From the NCBI RefSeq assembly GCF_001439605.1, contig NZ_LMBX01000005.1:1-64000 (forward strand): DNA of 64,000 nucleotides, read 5' to 3'. The notes beneath the pieces are model-generated. The model saw nothing but the letters and a program-made list of their open reading frames with translations, was not told the origin of the DNA and searched no databases. Source of the stretch: Cytobacillus praedii. GTDB lineage: Bacteria; Bacillota; Bacilli; Bacillales; Cytobacillaceae. A program made the position numbers and the translations under genes. This document shows, piece by piece, positions 1-9,156 of this stretch; positions within the stretch are counted from its first letter, which is position 1, and each line of letters begins with the position of its first letter.

Positions 1-22
1 AAAAATTAAGGACTTTTTTATA

Positions 23-60
23 AAAAGGGGTTCGGAATGAGACCATTCCGAACCCCTTTT
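23..60. terminator. Bidirectional intrinsic terminator
   Basis: A perfect 17-bp inverted repeat (23-39 with 44-60) encloses a four-base loop. It is flanked by T-rich sequence on the right and A-rich sequence on the left, so it can end transcription from both sides: the GIY-YIG gene on the minus strand and whatever plus-strand gene lies left of the window. Confidence 0.85.
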
Positions 61-98
61 GTCGACAATCTGAAAGGAGGCAGAGCATCCTTTTTTTA

Positions 99-476
99 TT
101 ATCGATAGAAAACTTTATCAATATTATATTTTGCTTTAAGAGTATTAATAATATATGTTTCGTATATTTCTCTTTCCATAGGGTCTTCGACCAAACAAAC
201 AGCAATTTTATAAACTTCATCTCGATACTTTTTCATTGGAGAAACAGTATCCTCAAAATGCTTCTTAACTCTCGGTCTTAATTTCCTCGCCTTACCAACA
301 AATAAAAGCTCCTCATCTTTATTAAAGAAAAGAATAAGTCCGCCTTTATCTCTCGGGATACGATGATATTCTGTAAATCCGTATACACTGCTTATCTCTG
401 AACCACTTGTCTCTCCGGATTGATTCCGTTTTTTTGTTATCACAATTTCTGGAGAGGGCATATCAATTTTTATCAT
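99..476 (-). CDS. Small GIY-YIG domain protein (UvrC N-terminal-like)
   Basis: A 125-residue protein with a GIY-YIG-like core: a GLILFF strand, LFVGKA (the 'YIG' strand), an Arg in LRPRVKKHF at the catalytic Arg position, and a Glu in an EREIYETYII helix as in the UvrC nuclease domain. The family cuts or repairs DNA. Here there is only the nuclease fold and no HhH or UvrB-binding part, so the role is unknown. I prefer ATG at 476 because AGGAAG lies 8 bases upstream; a GTG at 485 would touch the ribosome binding site. It is a lone gene that ends at the terminator 23-60. Confidence 0.6.
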   Translation of the reverse strand: MIKIDMPSPEIVITKKRNQSGETSGSEISSVYGFTEYHRIPRDKGGLILFFNKDEELLFVGKARKLRPRVKKHFEDTVSPMKKYRDEVYKIAVCLVEDPMEREIYETYIINTLKAKYNIDKVFYR

Positions 477-748
477 TGTTATCACTTCCTAATCTTTATA
501 GATGGTATCACAATCTAACAGTAAAAATCTACATGTGAGAGGAATAATTATGAGTAATGAACAAATCCGTAAGCAGTAGCTGCATTTTCTAGTGCTTCGT
601 CTCATAGATATAAAAATATATGTATAAATAATCATCTAATATTTTTTTGGCGGAAGGAATAATATGAATGGTAAAGAGTATATTTAAATATTCAAAATTT
701 TATAAAAGTATAAACATTCTTTCAGAAGACTGGAGGTTGAATGGGTAG

Positions 749-1519
749 GTGGGTATTTTAGAAATGAACAACATAACACTAAAATTTGGAGGCGTAGTTG
801 CACTTGATAAAGTCTCCTATCAGGTAAAGAAAGGAGAGATATTCTCATTAATTGGCCCAAATGGGGCTGGGAAAACGAGTATGTTAAATTGCATCAGCGG
901 GCTGTACAAGCCAACTGCAGGTTCTGTGCACTTTAAGGGAGAAGAAATTACACATTTTAAACCCCATAAACGTGCCGCACTTGGAATTGCTAGGGCATTT
1001 CAAAATATCGAATTATTCCCGCATTTGTCTGTGTTGGACAATCTGATGCTTGGCAGGCATGTTCGAATGAAAACTGGACTTCTCGCTGGTGGATTTTATT
1101 GGGGAAAAGCCCAAAAAGAAGAAGTGCTGCATCGCGAAAAAGTAGAGGAAGTAATTGATTTTCTAGAAATTGAACATATCCGTGACACACCTGTTGGAAG
1201 ACTAGCCTATGGATTGCAAAAGCGTGTGGAAGTAGGACGTGCATTAGCTCTAGAGCCGGAGATTTTATTATTAGATGAGCCAATGGCAGGGATGAACAGT
1301 GAAGAAAAAGAGGATATGGCACGCTATATCATTGACATACATGAGGAAATGGAAACAACGATCATTCTAATAGAACATGATATGGGAGTTGTCATGGATC
1401 TTTCTGATCATATTGCTGTTCTTGATTTTGGAAAATTAATTGGCTACGGCACTCCCTATGAAATCCAAAATAACCAAAAAGTAATTGACGCGTATCTTGG
1501 AGAAGAAAATGTTGGCTAG
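749..1519 (+). CDS. Liv-type ABC transporter ATP-binding protein (LivG-like)
   Basis: A 256-residue ATPase of the branched-chain amino acid (HAAT) transporter family. Walker A is GPNGAGKTS (about residues 36-44), the signature region is LAYGLQKRVE (the usual LSGGQ is replaced, as often in LivG), and Walker B is LLLDEPMAGM with the LivG-typical MAGM. The His switch is in LIEHDMGVV. The start is GTG at 749 behind GGAGGT with an 11-base gap, slightly long; ATG 764 is the alternative. It is the first gene of an operon holding two permeases, a binding protein, a second ATPase and two CoA ligases. The substrate is therefore probably an organic acid rather than an amino acid (inference). Confidence 0.85.
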   Translation: MGILEMNNITLKFGGVVALDKVSYQVKKGEIFSLIGPNGAGKTSMLNCISGLYKPTAGSVHFKGEEITHFKPHKRAALGIARAFQNIELFPHLSVLDNLMLGRHVRMKTGLLAGGFYWGKAQKEEVLHREKVEEVIDFLEIEHIRDTPVGRLAYGLQKRVEVGRALALEPEILLLDEPMAGMNSEEKEDMARYIIDIHEEMETTIILIEHDMGVVMDLSDHIAVLDFGKLIGYGTPYEIQNNQKVIDAYLGEENVG

Positions 1520-1585
1520 GCAATATCTCGATAAAAGGGAAAAGGCAGTGGAATACTTGGTACTTAAAGAGGAGGCAGCCATTCT

Positions 1586-3502
1586 ATGTCGAGTTTGAAT
1601 AAGACATTTCCTCAATTATTACTTGAGAGGACAGTAAGAGCTGGTTCGAAAGTTGCTCTAAGGGAAAAGGATTTTGGCATTTGGAATGAGATTACGTATC
1701 AAGAATATCTTGATCAAGTAATAAGTCTAAGCCTTGGATTTGCAAAGCTAGGCTTAAAAAGAGGTGATAAGGTAGCCATTGTCGGAGATAATCGGCCTGA
1801 GTGGGTAATAAGTGAATTGGCAGCGCAAGCTTTAGGCGGAATCTCAGTTGGAATTTACCAAGAGTCGCTGCCGAATGAAATAAGCTTTATATTGGACCAT
1901 TGTGATGCAACGATTGTTGTTGTTGAAGACCAAGAGCAGGTTGATAAGATTTTTGAAATAAAAGAGGAGATTCCAAAGGTAACAAACATTATATATTATG
2001 ACCCGCGTGGAATGAGGAATTACCAGGATGATGCTTTGATGAGTTTTGTAGAAGTCCAAGCACTTGGGAAATCCTTAGCTGAAGAGGAACCCGACATTTT
2101 TCAATCAGAAGTTAAGAAAGGAAGTGAGCATGATGTCGCAATATTTTCTTATACATCCGGTACAACTGGCAATCCGAAGGCAACCATGCTTACATATAAA
2201 AACCTGCTTGATATGGCAAAAAACCTTTCAACTATTGACCCGCTAACAGAAAAGGATGAGTATGTATCCTTTTTGCCTCTTGCTTGGATTGGCGAGCAAA
2301 TGATGACAATGGGAATGGGCCTATACAATGGCATGACGATAAATTTCCCTGAAGAACCTTCCACCGTGTTAGAGAATCTGCGTGAAATTGGACCTCAAGT
2401 AATGTTTAGCCCACCTAGAATTTATGAAGATATGGTTTCAAGATTTCAAGTGAAAATTCAAGATGCCGGCTGGCTAAAAAGAAAAATCTATCATTTGTGC
2501 AAGCCAATCGGAGAAAAGGTTGCAAGAGCCCATTTTGAAAATAAAGAAATTTCATTTAAAACGAAGCTGCAATACAAAATAGCCGATTATTTTATGTTCA
2601 GTGCAATTAGAGATCACTTAGGCTTGCTTGGTATGAAGCGTGCATATACTGGCGGTGCTCCTTTAGGGCCGGATGTGTTTGAATTTTTCCATAGTATTGG
2701 TGTGAATGTGAAAAGTATTTATGGACAGACAGAAGTTTCAGGGATTTCGATTGTTCATCGGGATAGGGATATAAAATTGGACAGTGTTGGCATTCCAATC
2801 CCTGGAACAGAAGTGAAAATTTCAAATGAAGGAGAAATTCTAATCAAGAGTTCAAGTATTTGCAAAGGCTATTATAAAAATGAAAAATCAACGAAAGAAA
2901 CAATTCAATCGGGGTGGCTGCATACTGGAGATGCCGGAAGATTGTATGATGAAGGTCATCTCTATGTTATCGATCGGATAAAAGATGTCATTCGCCTTCA
3001 GTCGGGTGAAATGTTCTCACCAAATTTTATAGAGAACAAACTAAAATTTAGCTCCTATATTCAAGAGGCAGTAGCCATTGGCAAAGATCGTCCATATGTT
3101 GTGGCAATGGTTAATATTGATATGGAAAATGTAGGGAGATGGGCAGAGAAAAATCAAATTAGCTATACAACCTATACAGATTTATCATCAAAACCACAAG
3201 TGCTGGCGTTAATTCAAAAACAAGTAAATGAAATAAATCAATCATTGCCTGAAAAAGCACGTGTGAAAAAGTTTGTTCTCTTATATAAAGAGCTTGATGC
3301 GGATGATGAAGAGCTGACAAGAACAAAGAAAGTACGAAGACAATTTGTTGCCAAAAAATATGAAGCACTTATCGAAGGGATGTACACACAAGAAGAACGA
3401 ATACATGTAGAAGGGAAAATTAGATACCGTGACGGAAAGGAACAAACGATTCATACAACACTTCAAGTAATCTTTATGGATGAAGGAGAGGGAGCTGCTT
3501 AA
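1586..3502 (+). CDS. AMP-binding acyl-CoA synthetase (long-chain / FadD15-like)
   Basis: A 638-residue member of the ANL adenylating superfamily. It has the P-loop-like SYTSGTTGNPKATM (about 188-201), the A5 motif YGQTEVSG, and the A7/A8 region with LHTGDAGRL and IDRIKDVI. The family activates a carboxylic acid to acyl-AMP and then acyl-CoA. Length and the ERTVRAGSKVALREK start resemble long-chain acyl-CoA synthetases. RBS GAGGAGG lies 10 bases before the ATG. It sits between livG-like and livH-like genes and its stop overlaps the next start (TAATG), so it is translated with the transporter. Uptake coupled to CoA activation is the natural reading. Confidence 0.85.
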   Translation: MSSLNKTFPQLLLERTVRAGSKVALREKDFGIWNEITYQEYLDQVISLSLGFAKLGLKRGDKVAIVGDNRPEWVISELAAQALGGISVGIYQESLPNEISFILDHCDATIVVVEDQEQVDKIFEIKEEIPKVTNIIYYDPRGMRNYQDDALMSFVEVQALGKSLAEEEPDIFQSEVKKGSEHDVAIFSYTSGTTGNPKATMLTYKNLLDMAKNLSTIDPLTEKDEYVSFLPLAWIGEQMMTMGMGLYNGMTINFPEEPSTVLENLREIGPQVMFSPPRIYEDMVSRFQVKIQDAGWLKRKIYHLCKPIGEKVARAHFENKEISFKTKLQYKIADYFMFSAIRDHLGLLGMKRAYTGGAPLGPDVFEFFHSIGVNVKSIYGQTEVSGISIVHRDRDIKLDSVGIPIPGTEVKISNEGEILIKSSSICKGYYKNEKSTKETIQSGWLHTGDAGRLYDEGHLYVIDRIKDVIRLQSGEMFSPNFIENKLKFSSYIQEAVAIGKDRPYVVAMVNIDMENVGRWAEKNQISYTTYTDLSSKPQVLALIQKQVNEINQSLPEKARVKKFVLLYKELDADDEELTRTKKVRRQFVAKKYEALIEGMYTQEERIHVEGKIRYRDGKEQTIHTTLQVIFMDEGEGAA

Positions 3503-4386
3503 TGGCCTTTTTTTTGCAAATGCTAGTTACAGGGATCGTTGTTGGCAGTGTTTATGCCCTGGTAGCACTTGGATTTGTATTAATCTATAAATCTAGTGAT
3601 GCCATCAATTTTGCACAAGGTGAATTTTTGTTAATTGGGACCTATGTTTGTCTAACATTAATAACCGCTTACAATATTCCTTTTATTGTTGCATTATTTA
3701 TTGCTCTTATGTTCAGTGCTGTTCTTGGTTTTGTCATCGAGCGAATTGTACTCCGTCCGTTTATTGGGGAACCGGTCATCTCCATGATTATGGCAACCAT
3801 TGGGTTATCGAGTGCATTGGCTGGACTTGTTCATATTATTTGGGGACATGAAACAAGAGTATTTCCACAGATATTCCCAGAAGCACCCGTTCGGTTAGGA
3901 GAAGTAGTTATTTCACCTGTCTATATTTGGTCGCTTGTCATCGTCATCATCATGCTTATCATTTTCACCTTCTTTTTCAAATATTCAAAGCTTGGAATTG
4001 CTATGAGAGCAACCGCAGATGATCAGCAGGCTGCGATGTCGATGGGGATTAGTGTGAAAACAATTTTCGCCGTCTCATGGGCGATTGCTGCGGTCGTGTC
4101 TGCAGTAGGGGGAATTCTTTTGGGGAATATCAATGGGGTCAATGCCTCGCTGTCGGCCATTGGATTGAAAGTATTGCCAGTTGCCATTCTTGGCGGACTT
4201 GATAGCATTCCCGGTGCGATTATCGGCGGTTTAATTATTGGTGTAATCGAAACGATGACTGGCGGTTACTTGGATCCATTAGTAGGAGGCGGTTTAAAAG
4301 AAGTCATGCCTTTTATTATTTTAGTATTTATTCTAATGTTTAAGCCATATGGCCTATTTGGGAAAAAAGAAATCGAGAGGGTGTAA
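3502..4386 (+). CDS. Liv-type ABC permease (LivH-like)
   Basis: A 294-residue integral membrane protein with about eight hydrophobic helices. It carries the LivH-type N-terminus GIVVGSVYALVALGFVLIY, the AINFAQGEF motif and the C-terminal GGLDSIPGAIIGGLIIG loop. The start overlaps the stop of the upstream CoA ligase gene. It forms the membrane channel with the LivM-like protein encoded 4 bases downstream. Confidence 0.9.
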   Translation: MAFFLQMLVTGIVVGSVYALVALGFVLIYKSSDAINFAQGEFLLIGTYVCLTLITAYNIPFIVALFIALMFSAVLGFVIERIVLRPFIGEPVISMIMATIGLSSALAGLVHIIWGHETRVFPQIFPEAPVRLGEVVISPVYIWSLVIVIIMLIIFTFFFKYSKLGIAMRATADDQQAAMSMGISVKTIFAVSWAIAAVVSAVGGILLGNINGVNASLSAIGLKVLPVAILGGLDSIPGAIIGGLIIGVIETMTGGYLDPLVGGGLKEVMPFIILVFILMFKPYGLFGKKEIERV

Positions 4387-4390
4387 TCGG

Positions 4391-5452
4391 ATGAAGAATC
4401 CTTTTGTAATGGGGTGTGGGGAGTTCCATGTGAATTATAAGCAAGATTTGGCCATTTGGAAAATCTCCAGAGTAAGGGTGCGTGTAATGGTTATGGTCGC
4501 ACTGCTAGCCATCTTTCCATTAATTGCTTCCGATTACATTGTTGGTCTTGCTACATTATGTGGAATAGCCGCGATCGGTGCCTTAGGACTAAATATTCTA
4601 ACTGGCTTCACTGGACAAATCTCCATTGGGGTAGGAGCTTTTTTAGGAGTAGGCGGTTATACATCGGCTATCTTGACAGCAAAACTCGGTTTAAGCTTTT
4701 GGATTGCGATGCCGACAGCTGGCATTATTACGGCAATCGTTGGCGGGCTTTTTGGTTTGCCATCCTTAAGGCTGAAAGGGTTGTATTTAGCCATTGCTAC
4801 ACTTGCAGCCCAAGTGATAATCCTGTTTGTCATTTCCAGGTGGGATACATTGACTGGCGGAACCGCGGGTATGGTACTCTCAAGACCAGAAATTGGCAGC
4901 TTCGTTTTTAATAGTGAAACAAGCTATTTCTATTTAATGTTTGTGATTCTTATAGGTACTACTATCTTTACTTTGAATCTTTTCCGCTCCCGTGTTGGAA
5001 GAGCCTTTATTGCTGTAAGAGACCGTGATATTGCTGCAGAAGTAATGGGAATCAATTTGTTTAAATATAAAGTACTCGCCTTTATTGTCAGTTCATTCTT
5101 TGTTGGAGTGGCAGGTGCGTTGCTTGGACACTATACGATGGTAGTGAGTCCAGAATTATATAGCATTACTGTTTCTATTGAATATTTAGCTATTATTCTC
5201 GTTGGTGGATTAGGCAGTGTGTTTGGTTCCATCTATGGAGCTGTTTTTATTACATTGCTTCCTGTCTTTCTTCGAACAGGAGTCGAATTATTAAGCGGAG
5301 TTTTCCCTGATTTATCAAACGTATTAAATGGGATGAAAGAGGTCGTATTCGGACTTGTTATCATTCTATTTCTAATTTATGAGCCAGAGGGTCTAGCGAA
5401 AATATGGAAGAATATTAAAGACTATTTTAAGCTATGGCCATTTTCCTACTAA
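4391..5452 (+). CDS. Liv-type ABC permease (LivM-like)
   Basis: A 353-residue membrane protein with a hydrophobic core starting near residue 35 and typical LivM motifs: LNILTGFTGQISIGVGAFLG, the RAFIAVRDRDIAAEVMGI cytoplasmic loop (coupling helix) and GGLGSVFGSIYGA. I start it at ATG 4391, preceded by GAGAGGGTG with about 8 bases; an upstream ATG at 4349 would overlap livH heavily and lacks a site. Partner of the LivH-like permease. Confidence 0.9.
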   Translation: MKNPFVMGCGEFHVNYKQDLAIWKISRVRVRVMVMVALLAIFPLIASDYIVGLATLCGIAAIGALGLNILTGFTGQISIGVGAFLGVGGYTSAILTAKLGLSFWIAMPTAGIITAIVGGLFGLPSLRLKGLYLAIATLAAQVIILFVISRWDTLTGGTAGMVLSRPEIGSFVFNSETSYFYLMFVILIGTTIFTLNLFRSRVGRAFIAVRDRDIAAEVMGINLFKYKVLAFIVSSFFVGVAGALLGHYTMVVSPELYSITVSIEYLAIILVGGLGSVFGSIYGAVFITLLPVFLRTGVELLSGVFPDLSNVLNGMKEVVFGLVIILFLIYEPEGLAKIWKNIKDYFKLWPFSY

Positions 5453-5526
5453 TTTACTAATGATGAAAGTAATTTTATAGAACTTTCACTTATGAAAAAA
5501 ATTTCTACAATATGAGGGGGAGAAGA

Positions 5527-6702
5527 ATGAAAAAGATTTGGGCGAGTTTTCTTGTATTGGTGTTAGCGGTAGGAGTACTTGCGGCATGTTCAGGCGAAGA
5601 AAAAAGTTCAGGCGATGGCAAGGGAACCATCAAAATCGGCGGTATCTTTGACCTGACTGGTGGAACAGGGGATGTGGGCACACCGTATGCTGAAGGAGCA
5701 GAGGCATATTTTGATTTTATTAAAGATGAGAAAATCAATGGCTACAAGCTAGAGTTAATTGGTGACGACTATGCATACAAGATTCCTGAAGCACAAAAAA
5801 TGTATCAAAAATTAAAATCAAAAGATAAAGTTTCAGGCATTTTAGGGTGGGGAACCGGCGATACTGAGGCTCTGAGGCAACAAGTAGCAGCTGATAAACT
5901 TCCATATTTCTCTGGTTCATATTCAGAAAACCTTAAAGATATTAAAGAGAGTCCATATAACTTCTTAACGGCAGCCTCCTATTCCGATCAGGCAAGGTCG
6001 GCTTTGAAATGGATAAAGGAAAACCATAGCGGCGGTACACCAAAGATCGCCTTCCTTTATAATGATACTGCTTTTGGAAAATCTCCTATTGAAGATGGGA
6101 AAAGCTTTGCAAAGGAATTAGGAATGGAAGTTGTTGATGAGCAAATTATCGATGTACAGGCATTAGATGCAACTTCTCAGCTTTTAAATATGGAAAAGAA
6201 AAATCCAGATTATGCGATTATCCAGCAAACATGGGGTGCCACTGCAACGATATTAAAGGATGCGAAAAAGCTTGGGATTGATACGCAATTTATTGGCTTA
6301 AACTGGGCGACAGGAGAAGGGTTAATCCCGCTTGCGGGTGACGCAGCAGAAGGATTCATTGGTGTCGTTACACATGCCTTTCCTTATGAAGACCTTCCAG
6401 GTATGGAGGAAATTAAAAAGTATTTGGAGGACAATGGGGAGAAATTAGAAGATAAAAACCAAAAGTTTATTCAGGGCTGGGTGTCAGCAAAAATTATGGT
6501 GGAAGCGATTAAAATAGCTGATGACCCTACGACAGGAGAAGGGATTCGTAAGGGAATTGAGCAGCTAAAAGATTTAGATCTTGGCGGATTAGCTGCACCG
6601 GTTACATTTACAGCTGATAATCATGCAGGTACAAACAAAATCCGTCTTGCAAAAGTTAAGGGTGGGAAATTTGAAGTAATAACTGATTATATAAGTTACT
6701 AA
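5527..6702 (+). CDS. Liv-type ABC substrate-binding lipoprotein
   Basis: A 391-residue extracellular binding protein. The signal peptide ends in the lipobox LAAC at about residues 17-20, followed by SGEEKSSGDGK linker. It then shows the periplasmic-binding-protein type I fold of LivK/amide-binding relatives (IKIGGIFDLTGGTGDVG near the N-terminus). The start ATG 5527 follows GAGGGGG. A terminator (6711-6737) directly follows, which should give extra copies of this mRNA relative to the distal genes. The ligand cannot be read from sequence; the adjacent CoA ligases suggest an aromatic or fatty acid. Confidence 0.85.
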   Translation: MKKIWASFLVLVLAVGVLAACSGEEKSSGDGKGTIKIGGIFDLTGGTGDVGTPYAEGAEAYFDFIKDEKINGYKLELIGDDYAYKIPEAQKMYQKLKSKDKVSGILGWGTGDTEALRQQVAADKLPYFSGSYSENLKDIKESPYNFLTAASYSDQARSALKWIKENHSGGTPKIAFLYNDTAFGKSPIEDGKSFAKELGMEVVDEQIIDVQALDATSQLLNMEKKNPDYAIIQQTWGATATILKDAKKLGIDTQFIGLNWATGEGLIPLAGDAAEGFIGVVTHAFPYEDLPGMEEIKKYLEDNGEKLEDKNQKFIQGWVSAKIMVEAIKIADDPTTGEGIRKGIEQLKDLDLGGLAAPVTFTADNHAGTNKIRLAKVKGGKFEVITDYISY

Positions 6703-6710
6703 GAAGTAGG

Positions 6711-6737
6711 AGGAGCGTTCGGCCGACGCTCCTTTTT
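6711..6737 (+). terminator. Intrinsic terminator inside the Liv operon
   Basis: An 8-bp stem (6711-6718 with 6726-6733) with a 7-base loop is followed by five Ts. It separates the binding-protein gene from the second ATPase gene 136 bases later, so the last two genes need read-through or their own promoter. Confidence 0.8.
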
Positions 6738-6872
6738 ATAAGTATTTGAATATAAAGAAGTAGCTCGTATTAGGACGAGAGTGGCCTTTAAAACTAGAAT
6801 ACTGGACGATAAACAATTGAAGCTGGCAATATCCGTTCAAAGTGCCGAATAAAATGAAAAAGGAGGAAATCC

Positions 6873-7661
6873 ATGCTGACGATCAATAATGTAGAAGTGA
6901 TGTACGATCGGGTCATTCTTGTGTTAAAAGGAATGTCCATGGTCGTTCCCAAAGGAAAAATAGTTGCTCTTCTAGGAAGCAATGGCGCCGGAAAAACAAC
7001 AACACTTAAAGCCATTTCCGGATTACTAAAAAGTGAAAATGGCGAAGTAACGGATGGATTTATTGAACTTTATGGTGAGCGGATTGATGTGAGCGATGCG
7101 GAAACAATCGTCAAAAAGGGAATTTTCCAATGTATGGAGGGACGCCGTGTATTTGAACAATTAACTGTAGAGGAAAATTTAATTGCAGGTGCACATACAA
7201 GAAAGGACCGAAAAAATATTAAGGAAGATATCCAAAAGGTCTATCATTATTTTCCAAAACTTGAAATGCTAAAAAATAGACAGGCAGGCTATTTATCAGG
7301 AGGAGAACAGCAAATGCTTGCAATCGGCAGAGGAATCATGGCAAAGCCGAAAGTATTGCTATTAGATGAGCCATCGCTAGGATTAGCTCCATTACTTGTA
7401 AAAGAAATCTTTACAATCATCAAAAAAATAAACAAAGAAGAAGGTACGACGATTCTAGTAGTAGAACAAAACGCAAATGTAGCGCTCTCAATTGCAGACT
7501 ATGGCTATATTATGGAAAATGGCAGAATCGTTATGGACGGTTCGGTTGAACGTTTATTAGCAAACCAGGATGTGCGAGAGTTCTATTTAGGCATGAGTGA
7601 CAAAGGGAGAAAAAACTATAAAAATATTAAATCGTATAAAAGAAGAAAGAGGTGGCTATGA
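6873..7661 (+). CDS. Liv-type ABC transporter ATP-binding protein (LivF-like)
   Basis: A 262-residue second ATPase of the transporter: Walker A LLGSNGAGKTTTLKA, signature YLSGGEQQMLAIGRG, Walker B LLLDEPSLGLAPL, His switch region LVVEQNANVAL. The LSGGEQQML and EPSLGLAP motifs are LivF-type. RBS AAAGGAGGAAA precedes the ATG. The basic tail GRKNYKNIKSYKRRKRW is longer than usual. The stop overlaps the start of the PaaK-like gene (ATGA). Confidence 0.9.
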   Translation: MLTINNVEVMYDRVILVLKGMSMVVPKGKIVALLGSNGAGKTTTLKAISGLLKSENGEVTDGFIELYGERIDVSDAETIVKKGIFQCMEGRRVFEQLTVEENLIAGAHTRKDRKNIKEDIQKVYHYFPKLEMLKNRQAGYLSGGEQQMLAIGRGIMAKPKVLLLDEPSLGLAPLLVKEIFTIIKKINKEEGTTILVVEQNANVALSIADYGYIMENGRIVMDGSVERLLANQDVREFYLGMSDKGRKNYKNIKSYKRRKRWL

Positions 7662-8833
7662 TGGAATCACTTAAGGCTGTTATCCAATATGCATACAAGA
7701 ATGCAGATGGCTTTAGGAAACAAATGGATAAAGCCGGTTTGGGTCCAGAAGATATTCAATCAATAAAGGATTTAGCAAAAATTCCGGTGCTGAAAAAGGA
7801 TGATTTGCCTGAAGTACAAAATGAAAATCTGCCATTTGGCCATTTAGCAACGATAAGAACATCAGATATGGCAAGAATTTTTATGTCTCCAGGACCGATT
7901 TATGATCCCCAAACACATGAAAAAGATTTTTGGCGTTTTTCTGAAGCTCTTCTTGCTGCAGGCTATAGTGAAAAGGATATTGTCCAAAATACATTTTCTT
8001 ATCATTTGTCTCCCGCAGGATTTATGTTTGATTCTGCACTTCGAGAATTAGGAGCAACAGTAATTCCTGCAGGAACTGGCAATCGGGAACTTCAAATTCA
8101 AGTTATGAAGGATTTACAGGTTACAGGATATGTAGGGACGCCAAGTTTCTTTTCAATTTTACTTGATGCAATTGAAGAGAAGGGCTGGACTTTTGGAAAA
8201 GATATTCATTTGAAAAAGGCATTTTTTATAGCTGAAATGCTGACAGCCGAAATGCGGAAACGATGCGAGGAAAAGGCAATATCTGTTTTTGAAGGTTATG
8301 GAACTGCAGACTGCGGCTGTTTAGCATATGAAGATAAATTAGGTCCAGGATTAAAGATATCTAGTTCAGCTATTATCCAAATTTGTGATCCTCTAACAGG
8401 AGAGGAGCTTTTAACTGGTGAAGGAGAAGTGGTTGTCACACTTTTTGATAAAAGTTATCCGCTTATTCGATTCGGAACAGGGGACCTTTCGAGATGGGTT
8501 GAGGGCCATGAAGGGGTAAGGTTAGCAGGTGTACTCGGAAGAATAAGTGATGGCGTGAAAGTGAAGGGGATGTTCGTGAGAGAAAAACAGCTAGCACTCG
8601 TGCTAGAACAAGCTGGATACAGCTCATTCCAAGGAATCATTAAAAGAGAAAATAATCAAGATATATTCGAGTTATTCATTGAATCTGATACTGATTTGCA
8701 AACGGATCTAGGTGAAAAGCTGCAAGATGTCATTCGTGTATCACCAATTCTTACAAGAATAAAAAAAGGACATATCGATCGTAATGGAAAAAGATTAATT
8801 GATCAGCGGTCCTATGAGTTGAAAAAAATTTAG
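7658..8833 (+). CDS. Phenylacetate-CoA ligase family protein (PaaK-like)
   Basis: An adenylate-forming enzyme of about 391 residues with PaaK-type organisation: an N-terminal AQ-like helix region, RIFMSPGPIYDP in place of the usual SSGTTG P-loop, FEGYGTADCGCLAYE (E of the Y-G-x-x-E region shifted), and FGTGDLSRW. PaaK activates phenylacetate or related aromatic acids to CoA thioesters. The missing glycine-rich SSGTTG loop is odd and makes substrate and even catalysis uncertain. The start ATG 7658 (or 7661) follows GAGGTGG and overlaps the livF stop. It is the last gene of the operon, followed by a terminator. Confidence 0.75.
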   Translation: MMESLKAVIQYAYKNADGFRKQMDKAGLGPEDIQSIKDLAKIPVLKKDDLPEVQNENLPFGHLATIRTSDMARIFMSPGPIYDPQTHEKDFWRFSEALLAAGYSEKDIVQNTFSYHLSPAGFMFDSALRELGATVIPAGTGNRELQIQVMKDLQVTGYVGTPSFFSILLDAIEEKGWTFGKDIHLKKAFFIAEMLTAEMRKRCEEKAISVFEGYGTADCGCLAYEDKLGPGLKISSSAIIQICDPLTGEELLTGEGEVVVTLFDKSYPLIRFGTGDLSRWVEGHEGVRLAGVLGRISDGVKVKGMFVREKQLALVLEQAGYSSFQGIIKRENNQDIFELFIESDTDLQTDLGEKLQDVIRVSPILTRIKKGHIDRNGKRLIDQRSYELKKI

Positions 8834-8836
8834 AAT

Positions 8837-8872
8837 AAATGGAGAGCAGCTATGCTCTCTATTTATTTTTTT
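8837..8872 (+). terminator. Terminator of the Liv/CoA-ligase operon
   Basis: A stem of about 12 bp (8837-8848 with 8853-8864, one G-T pair) with a four-base loop is followed by an A/T run with seven Ts. The remaining gap to the next gene (about 280 bases) is very A/T-rich. It holds a TTGACA at 9056-9061 that may be a -35 box, but I see no convincing -10 at the right distance and no riboswitch. Confidence 0.8.
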
Positions 8873-9156
8873 GTTAAAAATTGAATAATTATACGCATGT
8901 TAGTAACGTCCAAAATATTAATGGCAATTACATAAAGGGTTTAAAATATTACAAATCGTTCAAAATTCAATCATATTATCATCAAAAACCCTATAATTCA
9001 ACTTTTTTTATTCACACGTTGAGTACAGTGTAAATTCGACATAATATTGTAGTAATTGACAAAATATGATAAAAAAGAACTAGTATATTGATAGTATCCA
9101 TAATGATGTATAAAAATAAGTTCTGTCGTTTTTGTTTTGTGTAAGGGAGTGAGTAT

